Source: JBBDWJ01 sp040902925
GTDB taxonomy: Bacteria; Acidobacteriota; Terriglobia; Bryobacterales; UBA6623
Direction of reading: 5' to 3'
Assembly (NCBI GenBank): GCA_040902925.1
Contig: JBBDWJ010000244.1
Coordinates: forward strand, 23,606-87,605
DNA length: 64,000 nt
In this document: in pieces, positions 26,748 through 34,664 of the stretch
Numbering within the stretch: position 1 is the first letter of the stretch
How the letters are laid out: the number at the start of each line of letters is the position of its first letter
Program-made: the position numbers and the translations under genes
The notes under the pieces: generated by a model
The model's database searches: none
What the model was told of the DNA's origin: nothing
What the model saw: only the letters and a program-made list of their open reading frames with translations

Positions 26748-26766
26748 CCGGTATTTATGCCGGTCC
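26748..26766 (+). repeat. Intergenic stem-loop repeat, copy 1
   Basis: A 19-base sequence CCGGTATTTATGCCGGTCC with a 6-bp stem (one G.T pair) and a 4-base loop, 12 bases after the folA stop. A second copy with 17/19 identity lies at 59942-59960, also just after a stop codon; the differences are in the loop, so the stem is kept. Confidence 0.6.
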
Positions 26767-26834
26767 GCCGCTGCGGCGCAATGGCTTCTTCCCAAACTCC
26801 CAGGCTCACAAAACGCAAACGATCACCCTCTGGT

Positions 26835-28082
26835 CTACCGCGGCGCGGCGACCCACGGGAACTGGTTGGTGAACTGATAACCCAAGGCCGTGTGCGCGTA
26901 GTACGCAGCTCCCGCGGCGATCAGCAGTAGCACCAGGATGATCACGGCGTATACCTTGGCCGGCATTTTGCGGCCTTCGCGGCTCAAAACCAGCAGGTAG
27001 GAAGCAAAGATGCCGACATAGAACAACAGGATCATCGGGCCGGCGAACAGGATCATGTTGAACACGTCGGGCGTCGGCGTGACAGCGGCGGCCAATACAA
27101 AGATGAGCAGAATAGCGTACCGGACGTTGTTCAGCAGGAACGTCGGCGTGACGAGCCGGATCAGGGTCAAAAAGAAGATCACGACCGGCATCTGGAAGAC
27201 CACGCCCAGGCCAAGGATGATCGCGATACCGGTGTTGAAGTAGGAGTCGGCGCTGATCATCGGCTGAATGCCGATGTCGGCCCCCACGCCGACCATGAAG
27301 GCGATCGCGTAGCGCAATGCGATGTAGTATCCGAAAACCCCGCCTAGCACGAACAAAGCTGCCGTGCTGACGACAAAGGGCAGCGCCCATCGCCGCTCGC
27401 GTTTGTACAGCCCCGGCGCGATAAACGCCCAGGCCTGATACATCAACCAAGGAGCGGCGACAAATATGCCGAACACCAGCGGGACCTTGAGATAGACCAG
27501 GTAGAACGATTCGGAAACCGCGATTTGCGTCAGGTGAAGCGGCGGGTCATAGTTCGCGACGGCCCCCATAAAAGGCTCGGCGACAATCGTCCAAAGATTC
27601 TGCGCAAAGATCAGGCAGACTAGGTAGATTGCCCCCAGGCCGTAAACCGAGTGCAGGATTCGGGTGCGCAGTTCATCGAGGTGCTCGAGGAACGACATGC
27701 GCGACATGCCTTCACCGTCGTCATCCTCGTCGGATCCGTCCCCGCCGGGCGGCGGAGGAGGAGGCGGCGGAATCTGTTTCGATTCGGTTTTGGCTTTCTC
27801 AACCGCTGTCGACGACGCCTTGGACTTGTCGCTATAAGGGTCGTCGTCCTGATAGTCGTAGTCGTCGTAATAGGTGGGTGGCTTTCGCGGCTCGGTCCCG
27901 GACGCCGGTTTGAGCTCAGGTTCGGCGTCAGCGGCCGGCGAATCACTACTCGCTGCGCTGGCGCCGTCCCCGCTGCTCGGGGCGCCTGCGGAGGCCTCGT
28001 CCGGGCTGGGCTCAGACTCCTCCGGCTCAGGCGACGCGCCGCTATAGGGCGCGTCCCCCGGTTTCTGTTCCTCGGAGCTCAT
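26835..28082 (-). CDS. tatC: Sec-independent translocase TatC with long acidic N-terminal extension
   Basis: 415 residues, against ~250 in typical TatC. From about residue 135 it is a normal six-helix TatC: SFLEHLDELRTRIL (cytosolic signal-peptide binding site), the FIAPGLYKRERRW loop, FNTGIAIILGLGVVFQMPVVIFFL and TPTPDVFNMILFAGPMILLFYVGI. It recognises twin-arginine signals. The first ~135 residues are an unusual low-complexity region rich in Glu, Ser, Pro, Ala and Asp, with TYYDDYDYQDDDPYSDK and a poly-Pro run before the first helix. The start codon directly abuts the tatA/B stop (TAA then ATG), so the two are coupled. Confidence 0.93.
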   Translation of the reverse strand: MSSEEQKPGDAPYSGASPEPEESEPSPDEASAGAPSSGDGASAASSDSPAADAEPELKPASGTEPRKPPTYYDDYDYQDDDPYSDKSKASSTAVEKAKTESKQIPPPPPPPPGGDGSDEDDDGEGMSRMSFLEHLDELRTRILHSVYGLGAIYLVCLIFAQNLWTIVAEPFMGAVANYDPPLHLTQIAVSESFYLVYLKVPLVFGIFVAAPWLMYQAWAFIAPGLYKRERRWALPFVVSTAALFVLGGVFGYYIALRYAIAFMVGVGADIGIQPMISADSYFNTGIAIILGLGVVFQMPVVIFFLTLIRLVTPTFLLNNVRYAILLIFVLAAAVTPTPDVFNMILFAGPMILLFYVGIFASYLLVLSREGRKMPAKVYAVIILVLLLIAAGAAYYAHTALGYQFTNQFPWVAAPR

Positions 28083-28520
28083 TTACGTGATGGCGCCAGA
28101 TTTGGCTTCCGCGCCGCTGACGCCGTTGTGCGGCTCGTCGGCGGTGGCGGCGCCGTTGGCGTTCTCGGTCTTGCTTGCATCCGCCGTTAAGGTCTGGCTG
28201 CTGGAACTTTCGGTGGAAGAGGACGACGGCTTGGCGGAAGGCGAGTCGTAGTCGGAGTAGTAGTCTTCTCCGGTATCGTCGTAGTAGCTGGTCTTGACGT
28301 CCCGGGTTATTTCGCTGGCGGATTCCTTGACATGGCGGGTCTCCGACTCGATCGTATCCATCTCGCGCTGGAAGGTGCTCTTCAATTCGTTGGACGCGCG
28401 GCGGAACTCCGCCAGCCCCTTGCCGAACGAGCGGCCGAGCTCGGGCAGCTTCTTCGGCCCGAAAATCAGCAGGGCCAGCACGAAGATAAAGATCATTTCC
28501 GTTATGCCGAATGGACCCAT
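28083..28520 (-). CDS. TatA/TatB-family translocase subunit
   Basis: A 145-residue protein: short N-terminal membrane helix (EMIFIFVLALLIFGPKKLPELGR), the FGPKKLPELG hinge, an amphipathic helix (SFGKGLAEFRRASNELKSTFQREMD), then a long Ser/Asp/Tyr-rich tail including SYYDDTGEDYYSDYDS. The Glu before the helix core (ITEMIF) and longer helix suggest TatB-like features, but single TatA/B proteins can serve both roles and no second paralogue is seen here. A GGGAGG 8 bases before the ATG gives a strong RBS. It is followed without gap by tatC. Confidence 0.9.
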   Translation of the reverse strand: MGPFGITEMIFIFVLALLIFGPKKLPELGRSFGKGLAEFRRASNELKSTFQREMDTIESETRHVKESASEITRDVKTSYYDDTGEDYYSDYDSPSAKPSSSSTESSSSQTLTADASKTENANGAATADEPHNGVSGAEAKSGAIT

Positions 28521-28692
28521 ATAAATACCCTCCCTCGTGCGAGGGACGCCATTGTTGATGATAACGACGCGTCGAACAGGGCGTCAACCAACGCAGGAGC
28601 GGCTCAGAACGTCTGGAACGTGAAAAATCCGGGCTGCCGCCGATCGCTTCCGCAACGGCCACACCCCGTTGCTGCGCGGCCTTCCGCGGCGG

Positions 28693-29922
28693 CTAGCGGG
28701 TTTCCGCCTCGACCCACTTGACGCTGTGGTCGCCGCTGACGGCCAGCGTTTCAGGCGGCGAATCGATCTTGAAGATCGACCACGGCCCCGGCTGGAAGGG
28801 ATAACGCTCGATGACGCTCTCGTCGATCGGAACTCCCAGCCCGGGCCCGTTGGGGACGATCAGGTCGCCGTTTTCCATCGCCAGCGGTTCGGCCAGAATT
28901 TCGTCCGCCGCCGGAAAGGCGTACATCCCTGGGCGGCCCTGATTCGAATAACAGGGGTATTCGAGCCACTCGACCACGTCGGCGTCGTAGCAGACGCCGA
29001 GGTGAGCCGCGGCGAGCACCTCCAGGACCGTGCCCCAGCTATGGAAGGCGAAGCGCAGGCCTTGCTGCTTGGTGGCCTCGAACACCCGGCGGCCCATCTC
29101 GAAGCCGCCCTGGCAGCACACATCCATCTGCACCCAGTCGACCGCGCGAGAGTTGATCAGGTCGAGGAACGATTCCTCGTCGGGTTCGTGCTCGCCGGAA
29201 GCCAGCGGAAACGGAATGGTGCGGTGGAACTCGCGGTAGGCTTCGTGATCGTCCGGAGGCAGCGGCTCCTCGAGCCAGGCAGGTTTGTAGACGGCCATTT
29301 TTTGGGCCAGATCCCGGATGGTTTCCAGGCCGTAGCTGCGGTCGCCCATGCGCCACCAGCCGTGGGCGTCGATCATCAGCCCGACGTCGGGGCCCACCGC
29401 GGCGCGCATTTTGGCAAGGGTTTCGAGGTCTTTGTCAGGGCCCGCGGCCGGCCGCATCTTATAGGCGGAAAAGCCCATGGCGGCGATGGCGGCGGCTTCC
29501 TCGGCGTAGCCCTCCGGCGTCATATACATGCCGGCGCTGCCGTAGCACTTGATGCGGTCGCGGCGGCGCCCGCCGGTCAGCTCCGACAGCGGCGCACCCT
29601 CGTAACGCGCCGCCAGATCGATCAGAGCAATTTCCACGGCCCGGTAGGTCTTGATTGTTTCGAGGTCCGCCTGAAAGTCGAAGCTGGACCACTGCCGCGG
29701 GTCGCGTCCATCGAGAAACGGTCCGATGAAGGAGCTGATTTCCGTCCGCGCGCGCTCGTGGGCAGGGCCCGGCGCATAACCCTTCAAGCCGTTGTCAGCG
29801 GTGACGCGGATCAGCATCGCATCGCGCTTGAGGATGGTACGCTCACCGCCAAAGAACGGCATCACCAGCGGCTCATCGAGCGGGCACGACATCAGAAACG
29901 CTTCAACCTTCGAAATCTTCAA
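28693..29922 (-). CDS. Mandelate racemase/muconate lactonizing enzyme family protein
   Basis: A 409-residue enolase-superfamily enzyme with an N-terminal capping domain and a TIM barrel. Metal ligands are D185 (MIDAHGWW), E218 (WLEEPLPPDD) and E244 (SGEHEPDEE). K155-M-R157 (AYKMRPA) sits where the KxK/KxR base is found, and H294 (FAFHSWG) where mandelate-racemase-type enzymes carry the second base. It probably dehydrates or epimerises a sugar acid. The start is TTG at 29920-29922 with AGGAGG 5 bases upstream. No sugar-acid genes flank it. Confidence 0.85.
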   Translation of the reverse strand: MKISKVEAFLMSCPLDEPLVMPFFGGERTILKRDAMLIRVTADNGLKGYAPGPAHERARTEISSFIGPFLDGRDPRQWSSFDFQADLETIKTYRAVEIALIDLAARYEGAPLSELTGGRRRDRIKCYGSAGMYMTPEGYAEEAAAIAAMGFSAYKMRPAAGPDKDLETLAKMRAAVGPDVGLMIDAHGWWRMGDRSYGLETIRDLAQKMAVYKPAWLEEPLPPDDHEAYREFHRTIPFPLASGEHEPDEESFLDLINSRAVDWVQMDVCCQGGFEMGRRVFEATKQQGLRFAFHSWGTVLEVLAAAHLGVCYDADVVEWLEYPCYSNQGRPGMYAFPAADEILAEPLAMENGDLIVPNGPGLGVPIDESVIERYPFQPGPWSIFKIDSPPETLAVSGDHSVKWVEAETR

Positions 29923-30024
29923 ACGGACCTCCTGATTACTTGGACTGCAGTGCTTGGCTGGCGCCAGGCTAGCAAGAGGATTAGCCTCTGTTTACCGGAA
30001 TTCGACACGGCCTGGTTGGACGCT

Positions 30025-30894
30025 TCACGCCTCAGGCTTTGTCCTTGCGGCTCCTCGTTGCACGGCCAGGACTCGCTCCCAGCCGGCCAGATCGCGGTAA
30101 ACGCTGGGTTTCTCCCACGCCGCGCCATCGAACATCGGCTTGACCGCCGCCGAGGTATTATAGCCGACCTCCAACAGCAGCCATCCGCTGGGCCGCAGCA
30201 GGTCACAGACCGTGGCGCTGAGCCGCCGGTAGGCATCCAGACCGTCCTCTCCTCCAAATAAAGCCAGGTGCGGCTCATAGTCACGGACTTCCTTCTGTAG
30301 GGAGGACATGTCCATCGACGAAATATATGGCGGATTACAAACAATCATGTCGAGGACGCCTTTTTTAAACGCTTCGGACAGGTCCGCCTGGACCAGGGGA
30401 AGATCCAAGCTCAGACTGCGGGCGTTATCTCCGGCAACCGACAGCGCGGCGCGGGAAACGTCGCAAGCGAAGACCCTGGCCCCGGGAAGATGCCCCAGGA
30501 TCGCCAGCGCCACCGCTCCCGAGCCGGTACCAATGTCAAGGATGCAGTCGCCTGCGGACGCACGCGCCAGGGCCTGCTCCACGAGCAGCTCCGTCTCCGG
30601 CCGCGGAATCAGAACATCGGGCGTGACGCGGAACGGCAGGCCGTAAAACTCCTGGCTGCCCGTAATGTACTGGGTCGGCACGCCGCTGCAGCGGCTTTCC
30701 ATGTCGGCCTGAAAGCGGGCCGCTTGCCCGGGGTCGAGATCATCGCCGGCGTGAGCGTAAAGAAAGGCCTTGTCGCGCCCAAGCGCGGCGCACAACAGCA
30801 CTTCGGCCGTCAGGCGGGGCTCGCCCACATGGGCTTGTTGGAGCGTCGCGACGGCTTGCTGCAGGGCCTTCGAGATGGAGATTGGGGGTCCCAT
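30025..30894 (-). CDS. prmC: Release factor glutamine methyltransferase
   Basis: A 289-residue SAM-dependent enzyme that methylates the GGQ glutamine of RF1 and RF2. SAM motif I is LDIGTGSGAVAL (119-130) and the glutamine-binding NPPY motif is at 187-190 (VCNPPYIS). The N-terminal helical domain carries PTQYITGSQEFYGLPF and the PRPETE segment. It is encoded just downstream of its substrate gene prfA on the same strand, a conserved pair. Confidence 0.96.
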   Translation of the reverse strand: MGPPISISKALQQAVATLQQAHVGEPRLTAEVLLCAALGRDKAFLYAHAGDDLDPGQAARFQADMESRCSGVPTQYITGSQEFYGLPFRVTPDVLIPRPETELLVEQALARASAGDCILDIGTGSGAVALAILGHLPGARVFACDVSRAALSVAGDNARSLSLDLPLVQADLSEAFKKGVLDMIVCNPPYISSMDMSSLQKEVRDYEPHLALFGGEDGLDAYRRLSATVCDLLRPSGWLLLEVGYNTSAAVKPMFDGAAWEKPSVYRDLAGWERVLAVQRGAARTKPEA

Positions 30895-30980
30895 CGGTGT
30901 CGCGGGTTAGGACCGTTGCGAGGTCTCCGGAACCGACCCCGGGAGCCCGCCGGGCGCCGTTCCAAACGCCGGGGACGCCG

Positions 30981-32060
30981 TCAGGCGGCGTCCAGTCCCT
31001 GATTCATTAACTCGGCCTGGAAGTGCGACGACAACGGCTCAACCAGCGGGTCGAGGCGGCCCTCGATGATCTGGTCGAGCTGGTGTAACGTCAGGCCGAT
31101 GCGGTGGTCGGTCACGCGGTTCTGCGGGAAGTTGTACGTGCGGATCTTCTCGCTGCGGTCGCCCGTGCGCACCATGCTGCGGCGTTCCTCGGCCTGCTTG
31201 GCGTGTTGCTTGTCGTGCTCCAGCTCGTAGAGCCGCGACCGCAGCACTTGCAGAGCTTTGGCCTTGTTCTTGATCTGCGATTTCTCGTCCTGGCAGGAAA
31301 CCACCAGGTTGGTGGGCAGATGGGTCACGCGGACGGCGGAATACGTCGTGTTGACCGACTGGCCGCCGGGGCCGGACGAGCAGAACGTGTCGATGCGGAT
31401 ATCTTTGGCGTCGATCTGGATCTCGACCTCATCGACCTGCGGCATCACCGCCACCGTTACGGCCGAGGTGTGAACGCGGCCCTGCGCTTCGGTCTGCGGC
31501 ACGCGCTGCACGCGGTGCACGCCGCTTTCGAACTTCAGCTTGCTGTAGACACGTTTCCCTGTGACCAGGGCGATGATTTCGCGGAATCCGCCGCCTTCCG
31601 ATTCGCTGCTGGAAATGACTTCCATCTTCCAGCGCTGCAGTTCGGCAAAGCGTGTGTACATCCGGAAAATCTCGGCCGCGAACAGGGTGGCCTCCGTGCC
31701 GCCGGTACCCGCGCGGACCTCGAGCACAGCGCCTTTCTCGTCGTTGGGATCAGTAGGCAATAGCAGCACGCCGATGTCCGACAGCAGGCCATCCATCTCC
31801 TGCTGCAGGCCGGCAATTTCCTGGCGCGCCAGCTCGACCATCTCGCCGTCGGAATCCTGGAGCATCGCCCGCGCCGACTCCAACTCCGCCGCCTTCGTCT
31901 TCCAGACGCGGAACTTTTCGACAACGTCTTCGATCTCGGCGGCGGCCTTGGCGGTTTTCTTGTATTGATCGATGTCCTGAGCCAGGGCAGGGTTAGCCAT
32001 TTCCGCCGACAAGTTGTCGTAGCGGCGCTCAAGCTGACTCAGCTTCTCAATAAGTTGCAT
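30981..32060 (-). CDS. prfA: Peptide chain release factor 1
   Basis: A 359-residue RF1, releasing peptides at UAA and UAG. The GGQ motif is at residues 232-234 (SGPGGQSVNTTYS). The PxT codon-recognition tripeptide is P188-Q-T190 in RVQRVPQTEAQGRVHTS; RF1 proteins more often have Ala or Val in the middle. RAGTGGTEATLFA precedes it. No internal frameshift is present, so it is RF1 rather than RF2. It lies between the DUF1385 gene and prmC. Confidence 0.96.
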   Translation of the reverse strand: MQLIEKLSQLERRYDNLSAEMANPALAQDIDQYKKTAKAAAEIEDVVEKFRVWKTKAAELESARAMLQDSDGEMVELARQEIAGLQQEMDGLLSDIGVLLLPTDPNDEKGAVLEVRAGTGGTEATLFAAEIFRMYTRFAELQRWKMEVISSSESEGGGFREIIALVTGKRVYSKLKFESGVHRVQRVPQTEAQGRVHTSAVTVAVMPQVDEVEIQIDAKDIRIDTFCSSGPGGQSVNTTYSAVRVTHLPTNLVVSCQDEKSQIKNKAKALQVLRSRLYELEHDKQHAKQAEERRSMVRTGDRSEKIRTYNFPQNRVTDHRIGLTLHQLDQIIEGRLDPLVEPLSSHFQAELMNQGLDAA

Positions 32061-32081
32061 GGGGGGCCTGCCGGAGCAGCG

Positions 32082-33080
32082 TTAAGCGATGACCAGCTCG
32101 CCGTCTTGCTTCTCTTCGAGCGCCATGGCCCTGGTCAGCGCGTGGATCGAGACTTCCACCTGGTCGTCGGCCGGGTTCTTGGTGGTAATGCGCTGCAGCC
32201 AAAGGCCCGGCGCCACCATGCCGTTGAACAAGCGGCTCCGGCGGCGGGATGCGAAACGAATTACCTCGTAGCTCACCCCGGCGATCACCGGTAGCAGCAC
32301 GATACGCGCCGCGAACTGCATCGCGAAACCCTCGTAGGGAACCAGCGCGTAGACGAGGATGCTCATCAGCATCACGACCATCAGGAAGCTCGTGCCGCAG
32401 CGCGGATGGAAGGTGACAAACTTCTGCGCCTCGGCGATGGTAACCGGCTGGCCCGACTCATAGTTGAAGACAACCTTGTGCTCGGCGCCGTGGTACTCGA
32501 AAACACGCCGGATGTCGCTCAGTCGCGAGATCACTCCCAGCACGGTGAGAAAGATCGCCAGGCGGATCACTCCGTCGACCAGGCTGAAGGCGAACTGCCC
32601 GTCCAGCCAGGTAACCCGCGCCTTGAGCTGACTGGTTAGCACCAGAGGGACAAACTTATAAAGGAACAGAAAAAACCCGAGCGAAAAGGCGACGTTGAGG
32701 GCCATCATCCAGCCCGGTACTTCCGCCGGCTTCTGATTCTCTTTGCTTACCGCTTCTGTGCCCTCGTCGATGGCGTTATCGGCCGAAAATTTGAGCGCCT
32801 TGATACCCAGGCTCATCGCCTGCCCGAGCGTGCCCAGGCCGCGAATTACAGGCAGCTTCCAGAACTTCGAGACTTCCGAGAGGCGGTGCGAAACACCCTC
32901 CTGCTGGATGATTTCCCCGTTGGGACGGCGCACCGATATGCAATAGCTGTGCGGCGTGCGCATCATGACGCCTTCGATCACCGCCTGCCCCCCGATCAAA
33001 GGGTCATCGCCGCTCTCGAGCACGGGCATCAACTGCAAGTGGGTCGCCAAGCGGAAGAATTGTCGGAGCCTGTTTTTCAT
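32082..33080 (-). CDS. DUF1385 family membrane protein
   Basis: About 332 residues. It begins with the family signature DPLIGGQAVIEGVMMRTPHSYCISVRRPNGEI, then RGLGTLGQAMSLGIKALKFSAD, three or four membrane helices (LNVAFSLGFFLFLYKFVPLVL, FLTVLGVISRL, MVVMLMSILVYALV) and EYHGAEHKVVFNYE with FHPRCGTSFL, where His/Cys residues suggest a metal site. DUF1385 genes commonly precede prfA and prmC, as here; the function is unknown. The start could also be 33116; neither has a clear RBS. Confidence 0.85.
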   Translation of the reverse strand: MKNRLRQFFRLATHLQLMPVLESGDDPLIGGQAVIEGVMMRTPHSYCISVRRPNGEIIQQEGVSHRLSEVSKFWKLPVIRGLGTLGQAMSLGIKALKFSADNAIDEGTEAVSKENQKPAEVPGWMMALNVAFSLGFFLFLYKFVPLVLTSQLKARVTWLDGQFAFSLVDGVIRLAIFLTVLGVISRLSDIRRVFEYHGAEHKVVFNYESGQPVTIAEAQKFVTFHPRCGTSFLMVVMLMSILVYALVPYEGFAMQFAARIVLLPVIAGVSYEVIRFASRRRSRLFNGMVAPGLWLQRITTKNPADDQVEVSIHALTRAMALEEKQDGELVIA

Positions 33081-33123
33081 GGCAGCGTACCGGCCAGTCT
33101 GGAGCCAGTTTCTCATTTTACGA

Positions 33124-33129
33124 TAAAAT
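33124..33129 (+). promoter_or_regulatory. -10 box of the small membrane protein gene, possibly leaderless
   Basis: TAAAAT ends 7 bases before the ATG at 33137. A transcript from it would start at or next to the start codon. No RBS precedes the ATG, in keeping with leaderless translation. Confidence 0.45.
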
Positions 33130-33136
33130 GTGATTC

Positions 33137-33508
33137 ATGCTGAAACGGGTTTTGCAGGCCGTGGGCCGGGCCATATTTTCGAACTACCGCCGCGGCTCGT
33201 GGCAATACGACCTAATCGTAGCGGGCATATTGGCGTTTATCTTCATCGCGCCGCGGTTCATCAACTTCGGCGACCAGCCGCGGCCGCCGGCCGTTCAACA
33301 GATCGAGTCCCTTTCCGACGGCTCCGGGACGCTGCTGTTCTGGGTGGATCCCGATGTGATTGACGGGACCCCGCCCGAGGAGGTTCCCGGCAAGCTTCGC
33401 TTGCTGCTGCGCCAGCGGACCGGCAGGAACCTGGAAGTAGTAGACACCAAGCCGACGACCGACGCCGAAGGCGCCGTCCGGGCTTACCTCGTCTACGCGC
33501 GCCCCTAG
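33137..33508 (+). CDS. Small single-pass membrane protein of unknown function
   Basis: 123 residues: a short cytosolic basic part (RAIFSNYRRGSWQYD), one membrane helix (LIVAGILAFIFIAPRFI) and a C-terminal domain ending GAVRAYLVYARP with alternating strands. I do not recognise a named family. It precedes a LolA-like gene on the same strand (184-base gap), so a role in envelope biogenesis is possible. It is divergent from the DUF1385 gene, with only 56 bases between the start codons. Confidence 0.7.
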   Translation: MLKRVLQAVGRAIFSNYRRGSWQYDLIVAGILAFIFIAPRFINFGDQPRPPAVQQIESLSDGSGTLLFWVDPDVIDGTPPEEVPGKLRLLLRQRTGRNLEVVDTKPTTDAEGAVRAYLVYARP

Positions 33509-33692
33509 AGATCGCCCTCGGCCGCCTGCGGCTGCCTGCGGCGAGGACGGCTGCTGCCCACAAAAGCGCAACCCATCTGCTCCGGGGCGAATCTAGACTT
33601 ATAGAGGGCCAACCGCTGTGGGGAAATTTTCTCCGCGGCCGCGGCCATGGTTGGACAATCGCGGCTTTGATGCGAGTTCACCCGGAGACATC

Positions 33693-34403
33693 GTGCTGAG
33701 ACCCCTTGCCGCCATCCTGGTTTTGTCGCTGGCCCCCGCGTCACTGATTTCCACGCTGAGCGCGGCGGTCGATCAAGAAACCGTGCTGCGCAACATGGAT
33801 GCGACGGCCGCGAAGTTTCAGGGTCTGAAAGCGAACGTCGAATGGGTTAAATACACGGCGATCGTTGGAGTGAAGTCCGCGGAACAAGGGGAAGTCATCG
33901 CCCGGCGCAACAAGAACAAATCGGTCGACGTGATGATCGAGTTCAAGACGCAGGACGGAAAACCCTACAACTATTTCGTGACCGTCCAGGGAGCCAAGGC
34001 GCAGATCTACCGCCCGCAAATCGCGACGGTCGAGGAATACGACGTTTCGAAGTCGAAGGACCTCATGGACCAGGTCTTGTTGTTGGGTTTCGGCACCTCC
34101 GGGAGCTACCTCGAAAAAAACTACAACGTCACCATCAAAGGCGAGGAGACGGCTGCCGGTGAAGAGACCGTCAAGCTCGAGCTCGTCCCTAAGTCCGAAG
34201 AGCTGATGAAGAAGATTCCGCGCCTGGAAATGTGGGTTTCCAAAAGCAAGTGGCACCCCGTCCAGGAAAAGCTATACGAACAGAACAGCGGCGACTACCG
34301 GCTGCACACCTACACCAACATCGTCTTCAATCCGCCGCTGAAGGATTCTCAGTTTCGCCTCAAACTGCCCGGAAACGTCAAAAAGGTCAACCCTCAGAAG
34401 TAA
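33693..34403 (+). CDS. LolA-like outer-membrane lipoprotein carrier protein
   Basis: About 236 residues with a signal peptide (LRPLAAILVLSLAPASLI). The mature protein starts DQETVLRNMDATAAKFQGLKANVEW, the helix-strand opening of LolA/LolB-like half-barrels, and continues with antiparallel strands (VDVMIEFKTQDGKPYNYFVTV, AQIYRPQIATVEEYDV, LEMWVSKSKWHPVQEKLYEQ), ending FRLKLPGNVKKVNP. It would shuttle lipoproteins or other lipids across the periplasm. The start is GTG 33693 with GGAG 5 bases upstream; the upstream in-frame part has no signal-peptide character. Confidence 0.8.
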   Translation: MLRPLAAILVLSLAPASLISTLSAAVDQETVLRNMDATAAKFQGLKANVEWVKYTAIVGVKSAEQGEVIARRNKNKSVDVMIEFKTQDGKPYNYFVTVQGAKAQIYRPQIATVEEYDVSKSKDLMDQVLLLGFGTSGSYLEKNYNVTIKGEETAAGEETVKLELVPKSEELMKKIPRLEMWVSKSKWHPVQEKLYEQNSGDYRLHTYTNIVFNPPLKDSQFRLKLPGNVKKVNPQK

Positions 34404-34418
34404 GATCTTCGCTGGAAG

Positions 34419-34448
34419 CGCGGGCGTGAGCATCGCCCGCGGCGATGC
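34419..34448 (+). repeat. Two overlapping, mutually exclusive hairpins
   Basis: Stem A pairs 34419-34426 with 34434-34441 (8 bp, CGCGGGCG/CGCCCGCG). Stem B pairs 34430-34437 with 34441-34448 (8 bp, GCATCGCC/GGCGATGC). They share 34434-34437 and 34441 and cannot form together. They begin 16 bases after the LolA-like stop; no T tract follows. Confidence 0.55.
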
Positions 34449-34531
34449 CCTGATCTCGCAATCCCAGAACCCCTGGCATTCGTGAAGACATTCGCGCTCA
34501 CCACACTTCAGCGATACGTACGCGCTCCTTC

Positions 34532-34567
34532 TTGCCTGACACGCGCCTTCTTTGCCTGACGCGCGCC
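34532..34567 (+). repeat. Two-copy direct repeat, 20-base period
   Basis: TTGCCTGACACGCGCC (34532-34547) and TTGCCTGACGCGCGCC (34552-34567) differ at one position. They lie 33 bases upstream of the -10-like TACAAT for the ATP-grasp fusion gene, so they could be tandem regulator sites. Confidence 0.6.
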
Positions 34568-34599
34568 TGCGCCGCGCTTCAAACTTCCCTTCCTCCCCT

Positions 34600-34605
34600 T
34601 ACAAT
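34600..34605 (+). promoter_or_regulatory. -10 box of the ATP-grasp fusion gene
   Basis: TACAAT lies 59 bases before the ATG at 34665; the -35 position (CTTCAA) is poor. It is the best promoter candidate for the 34665-39178 gene group. Confidence 0.4.
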
Positions 34606-34664
34606 CGGCGAGCTTGGTACATTGATTCTGCAAAGGGGCGGCCGTTCGCGGTCGAGCAGAACTG

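Noticed and set aside
28669..30261. 530-codon plus-strand frame opposite the enolase-family and prmC genes
   Set aside because: Both minus-strand genes have intact catalytic motifs; the plus frame is their antisense shadow.
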